In this document: in pieces, positions 8,263-16,663 of the stretch | Layout: every line of letters starts with the position of its first letter | Position numbering within the stretch: the first letter of the stretch is position 1 | Source of the DNA: an uncultured Bacilli bacterium | Lineage (GTDB): Bacteria; Bacillota_I; Bacilli_A; RF39; UBA660 | Reading direction: 5' to 3' | Assembly: GCA_934100165.1 (NCBI GenBank) | Contig: CAKOPN010000001.1 | Span: 62,001 to 126,000 of the forward strand | Length of the DNA: 64,000 nucleotides | Program-made: the position numbers and the translations under genes | Notes under the pieces: generated by a model | What the model saw: the letters and a program-made list of their open reading frames with translations, nothing else | Database searches by the model: none | What the model was told of the DNA's origin: nothing

Positions 8263-9126
8263 CTATTTATTTGTTGAATAAAGAAATTGTCTTTTAATAA
8301 GTTTTTTAGGTTCTGGATTTACTTGTTTGTTAGAAAACAAAGATATATAACCATCTGCAAGTTCTCTATCATTTATTCCTATGCTATCTAATGTTTCCAA
8401 GCATTTTTCCTTTAGTAACATATATTCTTCATCATCTCTTTCAACCCCAGATAATTTTTGAAATTCTGGAAGAGATGATATATTTAAGCCTTTAGTCTTA
8501 GCAAGATATCCTACTAAAATAGAAAACGTATCTATTTCCTTAGAGTAAAGTCCTCCAGGTGCACTATATTTTGATTTACGTAACACTGGATTTTGTTTAT
8601 AAAATATATCGCTATTGATTACATTTGTTGGAACTCTACCAATTTGTAGTCCATCATAATCAATATAAGAAATTTTTCCTGTATTTCTATCATATAAAAT
8701 GTTTCCAAAATTTAAGTCTGGTGCTACAACTTTTTTATCATGACATTTTTCTACTGCATTAGATAAATTCAAGAAAAATCTATTAACTTCATCCTCAGAA
8801 GGATTAGTAGCAAAAAAGTCTAAAGCACTAGGCGTACTATCGTAATCATAATAGAAACCTTTAACATATTTTTCATCATCAACAGCAACTTCATCTGGTG
8901 TTATTATTACACTCTCATCACGAATATCATCCGCCAATTGTAGTTTTCTTGAAGTATTATTATAATATCTTCCAAATGCAGCTTGGTATAAGAAGTTATT
9001 ATGTTTAGGAGGCTTAAACATCTTGAAAGCACGTCCGTTATTTAACAAAAATAAATCCATATATACACCGTTATTAAGTTTAGTTGCACCTTGAAGTATT
9101 ACTGGATTAAAATTAGTAATTTTCAA
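8263..9126 (-). CDS. Protein-kinase-fold protein (DYDG type), paralogue 2
   Basis: A 287-residue paralogue of the protein at 6637-7557. Visible kinase-like landmarks are AFKMFK (Lys35), VAPDLNFGNILY (Asp137, Asn142), YIDYDGLQIG (156-159 in place of DFG) and YSAPGG..SKEIDTFSI resembling the activation-segment end and the following helix. The glycine-rich loop is not conserved and HRD is replaced by APD, so activity is uncertain. I start it at the TTG at 9124-9126, nine bases after AAAGGAG. The residues then align with paralogue 1 from the first strand, whereas the longer frame adds a region with no counterpart. It lies downstream of trxA on the same strand. Confidence 0.6.
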   Translation of the reverse strand: MKITNFNPVILQGATKLNNGVYMDLFLLNNGRAFKMFKPPKHNNFLYQAAFGRYYNNTSRKLQLADDIRDESVIITPDEVAVDDEKYVKGFYYDYDSTPSALDFFATNPSEDEVNRFFLNLSNAVEKCHDKKVVAPDLNFGNILYDRNTGKISYIDYDGLQIGRVPTNVINSDIFYKQNPVLRKSKYSAPGGLYSKEIDTFSILVGYLAKTKGLNISSLPEFQKLSGVERDDEEYMLLKEKCLETLDSIGINDRELADGYISLFSNKQVNPEPKKLIKRQFLYSTNK

Positions 9127-9243
9127 AATATCATTCTCCTTTCTTTTAAGTTCACCAAGTTGAATAAACCTGTACATTATATCACATAAATAAAAAAAGT
9201 GCAAGTTTTTGTTAACTGCACTCAAATATTTAACTAATTTAAC

Positions 9244-9543
9244 CTATTTCATCCATTCAATAAGTTCTTCTTTTTCCATAAGACCAACATGCTTTTTAAC
9301 TGTCTTATTGTTTTCTGAAAGAAGTAATAAAGGAATTGACATAACACCATACTCTCTTGCTAAATCAGGATGTTCATCAACGTTTATTTTTACAACATTT
9401 ACATTTTTATCCTCATCCACAATTTCTTCAATACTCTCACCTAGCATATTACATGGCATGCACCAGTCAGCATAGAAATCTATAAGAACCTTTTTGTCTT
9501 TAGTTAGATCATCTAGATTCTCATCTTTTAAATAAGTAATCAT
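9244..9543 (-). CDS. trxA: Thioredoxin
   Basis: A 99-residue thioredoxin, a cytosolic dithiol reductant. The active site is ADWCMPCNML (Cys28-Met-Pro-Cys31) in place of the usual WCGPC. VDEHPDLAREYGVMSIPLLLL holds the cis-proline loop, so the fold is complete. The start is the ATG at 9541-9543 immediately after AAAGGAGGC. It follows cvpA with a 16-base gap and is probably in the same transcript. Met in the CxxC dipeptide may shift the redox potential; that is inference. Confidence 0.92.
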   Translation of the reverse strand: MITYLKDENLDDLTKDKKVLIDFYADWCMPCNMLGESIEEIVDEDKNVNVVKINVDEHPDLAREYGVMSIPLLLLSENNKTVKKHVGLMEKEELIEWMK

Positions 9544-9559
9544 TTTTGCCTCCTTTAAT

Positions 9560-10270
9560 TTATTTATATTTATCAAGTATACTATCTACATCATCAATTT
9601 TTAACTTACCAGAATCAACAAGCTTTTTAGCATAATCATACTTGATAACATTATACTTAAGCATAATATCAAAGCTATTTCTATTAAATTCGCTTTTGTC
9701 TTCTTTATCTGTGAAATCATCTTTTAAGCTCACAATTTCATCAATGGCTTTTGATGTATCACCCATCATTGTTCCCACAATTGGTGTCTTTTCAAAAATG
9801 AATGTTTTTACCTTTGATCCTTGAACTAAATCCATTCCCCATATAGGAAGTGATAATAACATAAGTATTATTGTAGCAATGATTTCGCCTTCAATAAGAC
9901 CAACTATACCTCCAAGAATCTTAGAAGGGATTCCCAAAATTATAGTACATTTCAAGATTTTTTCAACAAACTTTGAAAGTTTAACTACAATTTCATACAA
10001 AATCATAAGTATAGAAAATACTATAAAAAAGGCTATTGTCTGATAAATTACTACATTAAGAATAGTAACTCCCCTAAATTCTCCCCAAAAATTGAAAAAA
10101 GGGAGATTGAGACTTAACCATTCTGCAATAGGATTTTTAAGAGCAAATGATAAAGAAAATACAAGGATAATCCCTACAAAGGACACCACACTTCTTATAA
10201 ATCCATTCTTAAACCCATATACTCCAAACATAAGTATAAATAATATTATTATTGCATCAACTATATTCAT
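9560..10270 (-). CDS. cvpA: CvpA-family membrane protein
   Basis: A 236-residue protein with about four membrane helices in its first 150 residues and a cytoplasmic charged tail. The start NIVDAIIILFILMFGVYGFKNG and the GGIVGLIEGEIIA helix match the CvpA family (colicin V production in E. coli; YshB in Bacillus). Its exact function is unknown, though links to envelope stress are reported in enterobacteria. It sits between mutS and trxA, the same neighbours as Bacillus yshB, which supports the assignment. Confidence 0.85.
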   Translation of the reverse strand: MNIVDAIIILFILMFGVYGFKNGFIRSVVSFVGIILVFSLSFALKNPIAEWLSLNLPFFNFWGEFRGVTILNVVIYQTIAFFIVFSILMILYEIVVKLSKFVEKILKCTIILGIPSKILGGIVGLIEGEIIATIILMLLSLPIWGMDLVQGSKVKTFIFEKTPIVGTMMGDTSKAIDEIVSLKDDFTDKEDKSEFNRNSFDIMLKYNVIKYDYAKKLVDSGKLKIDDVDSILDKYK

Positions 10271-10322
10271 ATCTTACTCCTACTACAATTATATTATACT
10301 TTTGAGACTGTTATTAGTCAAA

Positions 10323-12866
10323 TTATTTCTTTTTAATATCATTTTTAAGCTCATAAAGTATATTTATAGCTTCAATTGGTGTTATTTCTAGTGGATTTAT
10401 CTTATTTAATTTGTCTATTATTTCATTTTTTTCATCTTTTTCTTCTGGTTCTAGAGCAAGTTCAATTTGTTTAAATGGTATTTTCTTACGACTTTTAGCT
10501 TCATACATTTCTAGTATTTCATTTGCTCTTTCAATAACATCATTTGGTAAATGAGCAAGAGCTGCAACATGAATACCATAACTTTTATCAACTGCACCCA
10601 TTTTAACTTTATGTAAGAAAATAATTTTCCCTTCTTCAAGTACAGCACTGACATGAACATTGCGGAGTCTTTTTAAATCAGCAGATAATGCTGTTAACTC
10701 ATGATAGTGAGTTGAAAACAGTGTTTTAGCTTTTATCTTATTATGAACATATTCAAGTATTGATTGAGCTAAACTCATACCATCATAAGTGGCCGTTCCC
10801 CTACCAAGCTCGTCAAATAAAATAAGACTATTTTCTGTAGCTTCGCTAATTGCATTATTAGCTTCTTTCATTTCTACCATAAACGTAGAGTCACCGCTAA
10901 CAAGGTCATCAGAAGCACCAATCCTAGTGAATATCTTATCAAAAATAGATATTGTACAACTCTTGCAAGGTACAAAAGAACCTATTTGAGCCATTATTAT
11001 AATAATAGCAAGTGTACGCATATAAGTTGACTTACCGGCCATGTTAGGACCTGTTATTAAAAGTACATCAACATCTTTGCCCATAACAATATCATTAGGC
11101 ACAAATTCATCTTTAATAACCTTTTCAACTACAGGATGTCTTGCTTCTTTAATTTCTATTTTTCTCTCTTTAGAAATAACAGGTCTAATGTAGTTGTTCT
11201 CTTCACTAACAGTAGCAAAAGATACAAGCATATCAATAAGTGCTATAACACGTGAAGTTTTTTGCAGAGATGTAATATATGTTTTAACTTTATCTCTTAT
11301 TTCCATAAACAATTTGTATTCAAGATTTATAATTTTCTCTTCTGCACCTAAAATAATATTCTCTTTTTCCTTAAGTAAGGGGGTAATAAATCTTTCACAG
11401 TTAGCAAGAGTTTGTTTTCTTTCATAATTGAACTCATCTTTTACAAGTGGTATTGATCCTTTACTAATTTCTATATAATATCCAAACACTTTATTGAAAC
11501 CTAAACGTAAATTCTTAATTCCAGTACGTTTTCGCTCTTCTTCTTCAATCTTTAAGATAAAGTCTTTTGATCCACTTCTAATACTTCTAAGTTCATCAAG
11601 TTCACTATTATATCCATCTTTAATTATAGATCCTTCTTTAACAGTAAAAGGAGCATCTTCATTTATTGAACTTTCAAGTAGTTCATATAAAGGCTCAAAT
11701 GTATCAATTGTCTGATAAAAATTTATTTCTTTTAATATTTTCTTTATACTGGGAAGTACTTTAAGAGACTTCTTTAACTGTAGTAAATCTCTTGCATTTA
11801 AATTTCCATAGCTAACTCTACCAGAAAGTCTTTCAAGATCATATACCTCTCCAAGTAAATTTTGTAAATCATTCTTCAAAATAAATTCAGTAAGAAGTGT
11901 TTCTACTACATCAAGACGTTTGTTTATTTCATTTCTATCAGTAAGTGGGTTCTCAATGTTAAACTTCAAAAGTCTTCCACCCATAGCAGTTTTTGTTTTA
12001 TCAAGAAGCCAAAGAAGTGAATAAATTCTCTCTTTTTGTCTCAAAGTCTCTGTTAATTCAAGATTCCTTTTTGTATGACTGTCAAATAGCAAATACTCAT
12101 TAAGATTTACAACTGCAGCCTTTTGTAAATGAGACATATCCCCTTTTTTTGTATCTAGGATATAAGAAATTAGGTGATTAACTGTAGTAACCATTCTAAT
12201 ATCTTGTAAGTCTTCTGTTATATATTTATATTCTTTCTGATTATAAATATCTTCTCTTATAGTAACCAATATATGATAGTTATCTTTAAGAGCCATTACA
12301 ATTTCTTTATCAGTTTTATCATTTACAATTACTTCTTTTATATTTCTGTTGTTAATTTCTTTAACAACTTTTTCTTTATCATGATCTACAATTAAAACAT
12401 AAAAATAACCTGTTGTAATATCAGCATAACTTATACCATAACAATATTCAAAATCATAAATATTACCTATATAATTATAATCTTTTTCACTTAATGTATT
12501 ATCTATTACTGTACCTTTAGTTACAACTTCTACTACATCACGTTCTACCATTCCTTTAGTTTCTTTAGGATCTGTAAGTTGTTCACAAATAGCAACTTTG
12601 TATCCTTTGTCCACTAATTTTTCAAGATATGCCAAATAAGCATGATGTGGAACACCACACATAGGAACTCTTTCATCAAGACCAGCATTTCTACCTGTTA
12701 AAGTAAGTTCCAATTCTCTTGAACAAAGGATTGCATCTTCAAAAAACATTTCATAAAAATCCCCTAAACGATAAAATATTATCGTATCAGGATATTTTTC
12801 CTTTATCTCTAAATATTTCACCATCATTGGGCTTAATTTACTTTTATCTACTTCACTGCGTTTCAT
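10323..12866 (-). CDS. mutS: DNA mismatch repair protein MutS
   Basis: An 847-residue MutS1 that recognises mismatches as a clamp and signals to MutL. The mismatch-reading Phe-x-Glu occurs in RLGDFYEMFFEDA (Phe37, Glu39), followed by RVPMCGVPHHA and the connector and lever domains. The ATPase has Walker A TGPNMAGKSTYMRT, Walker B ILFDELGRGTATYDG and the STHYHEL motif. This is MutS1, not MutS2: it has the N-terminal reader domain and no Smr domain. The ATG follows CGGAG at about 10 bases. The start of the operon running into cvpA and trxA is probably here. Confidence 0.97.
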   Translation of the reverse strand: MKRSEVDKSKLSPMMVKYLEIKEKYPDTIIFYRLGDFYEMFFEDAILCSRELELTLTGRNAGLDERVPMCGVPHHAYLAYLEKLVDKGYKVAICEQLTDPKETKGMVERDVVEVVTKGTVIDNTLSEKDYNYIGNIYDFEYCYGISYADITTGYFYVLIVDHDKEKVVKEINNRNIKEVIVNDKTDKEIVMALKDNYHILVTIREDIYNQKEYKYITEDLQDIRMVTTVNHLISYILDTKKGDMSHLQKAAVVNLNEYLLFDSHTKRNLELTETLRQKERIYSLLWLLDKTKTAMGGRLLKFNIENPLTDRNEINKRLDVVETLLTEFILKNDLQNLLGEVYDLERLSGRVSYGNLNARDLLQLKKSLKVLPSIKKILKEINFYQTIDTFEPLYELLESSINEDAPFTVKEGSIIKDGYNSELDELRSIRSGSKDFILKIEEEERKRTGIKNLRLGFNKVFGYYIEISKGSIPLVKDEFNYERKQTLANCERFITPLLKEKENIILGAEEKIINLEYKLFMEIRDKVKTYITSLQKTSRVIALIDMLVSFATVSEENNYIRPVISKERKIEIKEARHPVVEKVIKDEFVPNDIVMGKDVDVLLITGPNMAGKSTYMRTLAIIIIMAQIGSFVPCKSCTISIFDKIFTRIGASDDLVSGDSTFMVEMKEANNAISEATENSLILFDELGRGTATYDGMSLAQSILEYVHNKIKAKTLFSTHYHELTALSADLKRLRNVHVSAVLEEGKIIFLHKVKMGAVDKSYGIHVAALAHLPNDVIERANEILEMYEAKSRKKIPFKQIELALEPEEKDEKNEIIDKLNKINPLEITPIEAINILYELKNDIKKK

Positions 12867-12943
12867 AACTATTTTTCTCCGTACTAACTATTATAGCAAC
12901 ATTTTAAAGTTAAGGGAAACAAAAAAGTCAATTTTTAGCAATA

Positions 12944-12974
12944 AAAAAATGCAAAGTATTAAACCTTTACATTA
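12944..12974 (-). terminator. Terminator after the plsC operon
   Basis: On the minus strand AATGTAAAG and CTTTGCATT (one G-T pair) form a stem followed by seven T residues, just downstream of the plsC stop at 12987. Confidence 0.75.
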
Positions 12975-12986
12975 TTTTTAATTTTA

Positions 12987-13643
12987 TTATTTCTGTTTCT
13001 TTTTACTTTTATTTTTCTCTTTATCTTTTTCTTCCTTTAAGCTTTCTTTCATAAGTGATCCTATTTCGTTATAAAGTTTTTCGTTAGCTTCTTCAAGTGT
13101 CATATCACCAACTTTAAAAGGAGTCCCAAATCTAACTGTCAAGTTCTTACTTCTGAATTTATAATCACCAGTAATACCAAAAGGTACTATCGTAGCATTA
13201 GTCTTTTTAGCCATAGATACAGCACCAAATTTAAATGGTAAAAGGAATACATCTTTGGTTTTATTACGTGTTCCTTCAGGGAATAGTCCAATAGCGCCAC
13301 CATCATTTAATACTTCTAAAGCTTCACTTTTAGCATTTTCATCTTTAATACTTCTATTTACAGATATACAACCAGTCCATCTAAAAAACCAAGCAAATTT
13401 AGAATCAAAGTATTCTTTTTTAGCCATATAATGAACTACTCTCTTAGTAGAAAGTATAACTGGGCATTGATCATAAACATGTTTATGATTACCACATATA
13501 ATTATTGGTCCTTCTCTAGGAATTACTTCTTTATTTATAACACGAGGATTATAATAAAGTTTAAAAAACACTCCTAGAACAGCTCTTGAAAACTTATAAC
13601 CACCTTCAGGTAGTTTTTTATGTTCTTCTTGTTTTTTTGACAT
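12987..13643 (-). CDS. plsC: 1-acyl-sn-glycerol-3-phosphate acyltransferase, copy 1
   Basis: A 218-residue PlsC-family enzyme that would acylate lysophosphatidic acid at the inner membrane face. It has the catalytic HX4D motif (His53-KHVY-Asp58 in GNHKHVYDQ), the substrate motif FPEGTRNK at 121-128, and the later IVPFGI strand. A Lys-rich tail ends the protein. Its ATG follows the stop codon of the acyl ligase gene directly (TAAATG), so translation is coupled. A second PlsC homologue stands at the other end of the same three-gene operon. The two probably differ in acyl-chain or acceptor preference. Confidence 0.9.
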   Translation of the reverse strand: MSKKQEEHKKLPEGGYKFSRAVLGVFFKLYYNPRVINKEVIPREGPIIICGNHKHVYDQCPVILSTKRVVHYMAKKEYFDSKFAWFFRWTGCISVNRSIKDENAKSEALEVLNDGGAIGLFPEGTRNKTKDVFLLPFKFGAVSMAKKTNATIVPFGITGDYKFRSKNLTVRFGTPFKVGDMTLEEANEKLYNEIGSLMKESLKEEKDKEKNKSKKKQK

Positions 13644-15371
13644 TTACGCATCACTTTCCTTTTCTTCACTCAATTTTTTAAAATCAACTTTACCAATAAG
13701 TGTCTTAGGTAAAGACTTTCTAAATTCATATTCATAAGGAAGAGAATATCTAGATAAGTTTTTCTCACAATGTTCTTTTATACTCTTCTTAACTGTCCAA
13801 GAATCAGTATAACCATTCTTCAACACTATTATTGCTTTAGCTACTTCAACTTTATATGGATGAGGTATTCCGATAACAGTACATTTCAATACTGCTTCAT
13901 GTTCCTCAATAACATTTTCTATTTGTGTTGGATAAACATTGTAACCAGATGAGACAATCATTCTTTTTAATCTGCTTTGATAAAAGATTATTCCATTCTC
14001 ATTCATATATCCCATATCACCAGTATGTAACCAGATGTTTCCATCTTCATGTATTTGTAAAACTTCATTTGTTTCTTTCTCGTTATTTAAATAACCTAGC
14101 ATAACAGTTGGGCCGGAAACACAAATTTCACCAGTCTCACCATATGGAAGTACATCTTGAGTATGTGGCTTAACTATTTTAAAGTAATCGCCAGGGAAAG
14201 GTATACCAATACTTCCTTCAACATTAAATTCATCACATGCAAGTGCTGTTGCAGCAGTACTTTCTGTCATTCCATAACCTTGCATTATTTTAACATTTGA
14301 GTGATGCTCTTCCAAGAAAACATTTATTTTTCTAGCAAGTGGAATAGAAAGGCTATCACCACCACATATTGCATATTTCAAATCACTTAAATCAAGTTTT
14401 TTATTATTTGTATTTAATAAAGCTTCATATAAAGTTGGAACTCCAACGATAACTTGTGGTTTTGTTTTAATTAAAAGCTTATCAAAATGTCTTGCATCAA
14501 ACTGAGGAACAAGGTTAACAGTACACCCAATATGAAGTGGTGTATGTATTGAAACACCTAATCCAAAACCATGGAATATTGGCATAATGGCAAGGACTAT
14601 ATCGCCCTTATCAAGTCTACACAATACAGTTTTAGCTTGTTCTGCAAGCGCATTAAAATTAGAGTTTGATAGCAAAATACCTTTAGGCGTTCCTGTTGTA
14701 CCACCGCTATGAAGTATTACAGCAGGATCCTCCTTAGATACCTTATAATCATTTTTATCATTGTAAAGTGTACCTTTTCTTAAAAAATCATTCCAGTACA
14801 TATATTCGCCTTTAAAAAATGGTTTTTTGATTTTATATCCTTTAGTAAATATATATCCAAGTTTCATATGAATAGACATAGAATTACCAGCTGAAACTAT
14901 AATTGTCTTATAAACATCTGTCTCTTTTATAATACCTGCTACCTTTTCATAGCACAAATCTATCATAATAAGCATCACACTATTAGTTGAAAGTAAGTAT
15001 TTTTTAATTTCTTGTTCGCTAGACAAAGGATGTATCATACTAGCAATTGCCCCTATTTTATTAAGTGCATAAAAACTTACAACAGCCTCTGGAGTATTAG
15101 GCATACATATAGTAACAACATCGCCTTTTCTTATGCCTTGACTTCTAAAAGCCCTTGCTGCTAAATTGATCTGTTTTAAAAAATCTTTATATGTAACAGT
15201 ATGGCCATAATAATTATATGCGATTGTATCTTTGCATCTATCTGCACTTTCTTTTACAACATCATATATTGATCCATCAGGAATTTTTACTTCCATTTCA
15301 TTATTTTTATAATAATTGCTCCATGGAGCTTGAGGTTTCTTTTTAAATTTAAATATATTAAATATGTTCAT
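13644..15371 (-). CDS. AMP-forming acyl-CoA/acyl-ACP synthetase-like ligase
   Basis: A 575-residue member of the ANL superfamily. Motifs are LHSGGTTGTPKGILLS (AMP-binding loop, about residues 215-230), GYGMTESTA, GEICVSGPTVMLGYL, RMIVSSGYNVYPTQIE (hinge) and PKTLIGKVDF with the C-terminal catalytic Lys. The likely reaction activates a fatty acid with ATP and transfers it to CoA or ACP. Sandwiched between two plsC genes, it may feed activated exogenous or recycled fatty acids into phospholipids, as the fused Aas protein does in enterobacteria. The thiol acceptor cannot be told from sequence. It is tightly spaced on both sides (5 and 0 bases). Confidence 0.88.
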   Translation of the reverse strand: MNIFNIFKFKKKPQAPWSNYYKNNEMEVKIPDGSIYDVVKESADRCKDTIAYNYYGHTVTYKDFLKQINLAARAFRSQGIRKGDVVTICMPNTPEAVVSFYALNKIGAIASMIHPLSSEQEIKKYLLSTNSVMLIMIDLCYEKVAGIIKETDVYKTIIVSAGNSMSIHMKLGYIFTKGYKIKKPFFKGEYMYWNDFLRKGTLYNDKNDYKVSKEDPAVILHSGGTTGTPKGILLSNSNFNALAEQAKTVLCRLDKGDIVLAIMPIFHGFGLGVSIHTPLHIGCTVNLVPQFDARHFDKLLIKTKPQVIVGVPTLYEALLNTNNKKLDLSDLKYAICGGDSLSIPLARKINVFLEEHHSNVKIMQGYGMTESTAATALACDEFNVEGSIGIPFPGDYFKIVKPHTQDVLPYGETGEICVSGPTVMLGYLNNEKETNEVLQIHEDGNIWLHTGDMGYMNENGIIFYQSRLKRMIVSSGYNVYPTQIENVIEEHEAVLKCTVIGIPHPYKVEVAKAIIVLKNGYTDSWTVKKSIKEHCEKNLSRYSLPYEYEFRKSLPKTLIGKVDFKKLSEEKESDA

Positions 15372-15376
15372 AATTA

Positions 15377-15970
15377 TTACACCTTTCTATCCGTAAGTTT
15401 ATCACTAATAAAATCCATTAAACGTTTATTTGAGTTATCTAAAACATCATCATTCATTTTCATTGGCTTAAAAAACACAATTCTAACGCCTTTTCTAAAA
15501 AGGCGAAACTTTCCTTTTATCACAAAAGGTACTATTTTAGTGTTTGTATCATGTGCCATTTTAACTGCACCAATTTTAAAAGGCATAACAACATCATCAG
15601 TCTTATTTATAGTGCCCTCTGGAAATATTCCAATAACCATTCCTTTATTCAAAACGTTTATAGCACTCTCAAGAGCTTTTCCATCTTTTGTCTTTCTATT
15701 AACAGGAATAAGTCCTGCACCTGTAAAAATTGGTTTCATAATTCCTTTAAAAAGTTCTTTCTTAGCAAGAAAATGAATGCACCTTTTGGTAGATGACAAT
15801 AAAAGTGACCAATCTAGGTTACTTGTGTGATTTCCTGCTAATACCACAGCACCTTCTTTCGGAATATTTTCTGCTCCAATAATAGTAGGTCTATATAAAA
15901 CTTTAAAAATTGCTTTGGCAAGTGGCCTTACAACTTTATAAAGCATAGGATCTTTTTCTAAAACCTCCAC
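15377..15970 (-). CDS. plsC: 1-acyl-sn-glycerol-3-phosphate acyltransferase, copy 2
   Basis: A 197-residue PlsC homologue. The HX4D motif is GNHTSNLDW (His48, Asp53) and the acceptor motif is FPEGTINK at 116-123, where the usual Arg after Thr is Ile. LIPVNR precedes it and VPFVIKG follows. It is only distantly similar to the copy at 12987-13643, so they are old paralogues rather than a recent duplicate. It is the first gene of the plsC-ligase-plsC operon and has an AGGTG site before its ATG. Confidence 0.88.
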   Translation of the reverse strand: MEVLEKDPMLYKVVRPLAKAIFKVLYRPTIIGAENIPKEGAVVLAGNHTSNLDWSLLLSSTKRCIHFLAKKELFKGIMKPIFTGAGLIPVNRKTKDGKALESAINVLNKGMVIGIFPEGTINKTDDVVMPFKIGAVKMAHDTNTKIVPFVIKGKFRLFRKGVRIVFFKPMKMNDDVLDNSNKRLMDFISDKLTDRKV

Positions 15971-16066
15971 AGTTTAACACCTCCAAGTGTTAAGATAACA
16001 ATACCATAAATTGATTATAACACATTTTTTAAATGTTTAATAAAAAATATCATAATTAGACATAAA

Positions 16067-16105
16067 CAAAAAAGTCTCATTCTACTAATCAAATGAAACT
16101 TTGCA
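16067..16105 (-). terminator. Terminator after the 145-residue helical protein gene
   Basis: On the minus strand AAAGTTTCATT pairs with AATGAGACTTT across a loop of about 10 bases, followed by TTTTTTGTTT. Confidence 0.8.
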
Positions 16106-16141
16106 AAAAATGTAAATATAATAGCTTTTAATATTCTAGAT

Positions 16142-16579
16142 CTACAAATATTCTTTAAGTTTTTCAACAGACTCTTCTTGGAATTTCAAAAGTTTATTTG
16201 CAAACTGTACTATATCTTTATTAGCTTCTTTATCAAAAGAATCTATCTTTTTAGTAATATCAATTATCCCCATTACCAAACCTTGTATAACAATATCACT
16301 TATTTTAGAATCACTATTATCTTTCTTAATATTAGCCTTTATACCTTCTTTAGCACCAAGTCTTGCCATCATACTAGTTTTTTCAGGTTTGATTTTGTGT
16401 TTCTTTAAAAGTGCTTTAGCTTCCTTAGTATATTTCTCATACTCTTTTAAAATATCTTCAACATCGCCTTTTATTTTATTATCTTTATTTTTAAGTTCTT
16501 TTAAAAGTATTGTCAAAGTATATGATGCCATTTCTGCATCTTCATATATATTTTCTAAAAGTTCATTTGTCTCTTTCAT
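16142..16579 (-). CDS. Helical protein of unknown function
   Basis: A 145-residue, almost entirely alpha-helical, Lys/Glu-rich protein. Helices at about 1-30, 32-60 and 90-140 suggest a four-helix bundle, with GAKEGIKANI and IVIQGLVMGIIDI as the least charged stretches. It superficially resembles ferritin-like or stress-related bundle proteins but lacks a clear ExxH metal motif, so I assign no function. The ATG at 16577-16579 is eight bases after GGAGGA. It is monocistronic, between the pheT terminator and its own. Confidence 0.55.
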   Translation of the reverse strand: MKETNELLENIYEDAEMASYTLTILLKELKNKDNKIKGDVEDILKEYEKYTKEAKALLKKHKIKPEKTSMMARLGAKEGIKANIKKDNSDSKISDIVIQGLVMGIIDITKKIDSFDKEANKDIVQFANKLLKFQEESVEKLKEYL

Positions 16580-16625
16580 AATATTCCTCCACAAATATTA
16601 TGATTATTATTTATAAAATTATACA

Positions 16626-16652
16626 AAAAAAGTAAGCCATAAAAGCTTACTT
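16626..16652 (-). terminator. Terminator of the pheST operon
   Basis: On the minus strand AAGTAAGC and GCTTACTT form an 8-bp stem followed by a T run, 12 bases after the pheT stop. Confidence 0.85.
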
Positions 16653-16663
16653 AATATTATTTA

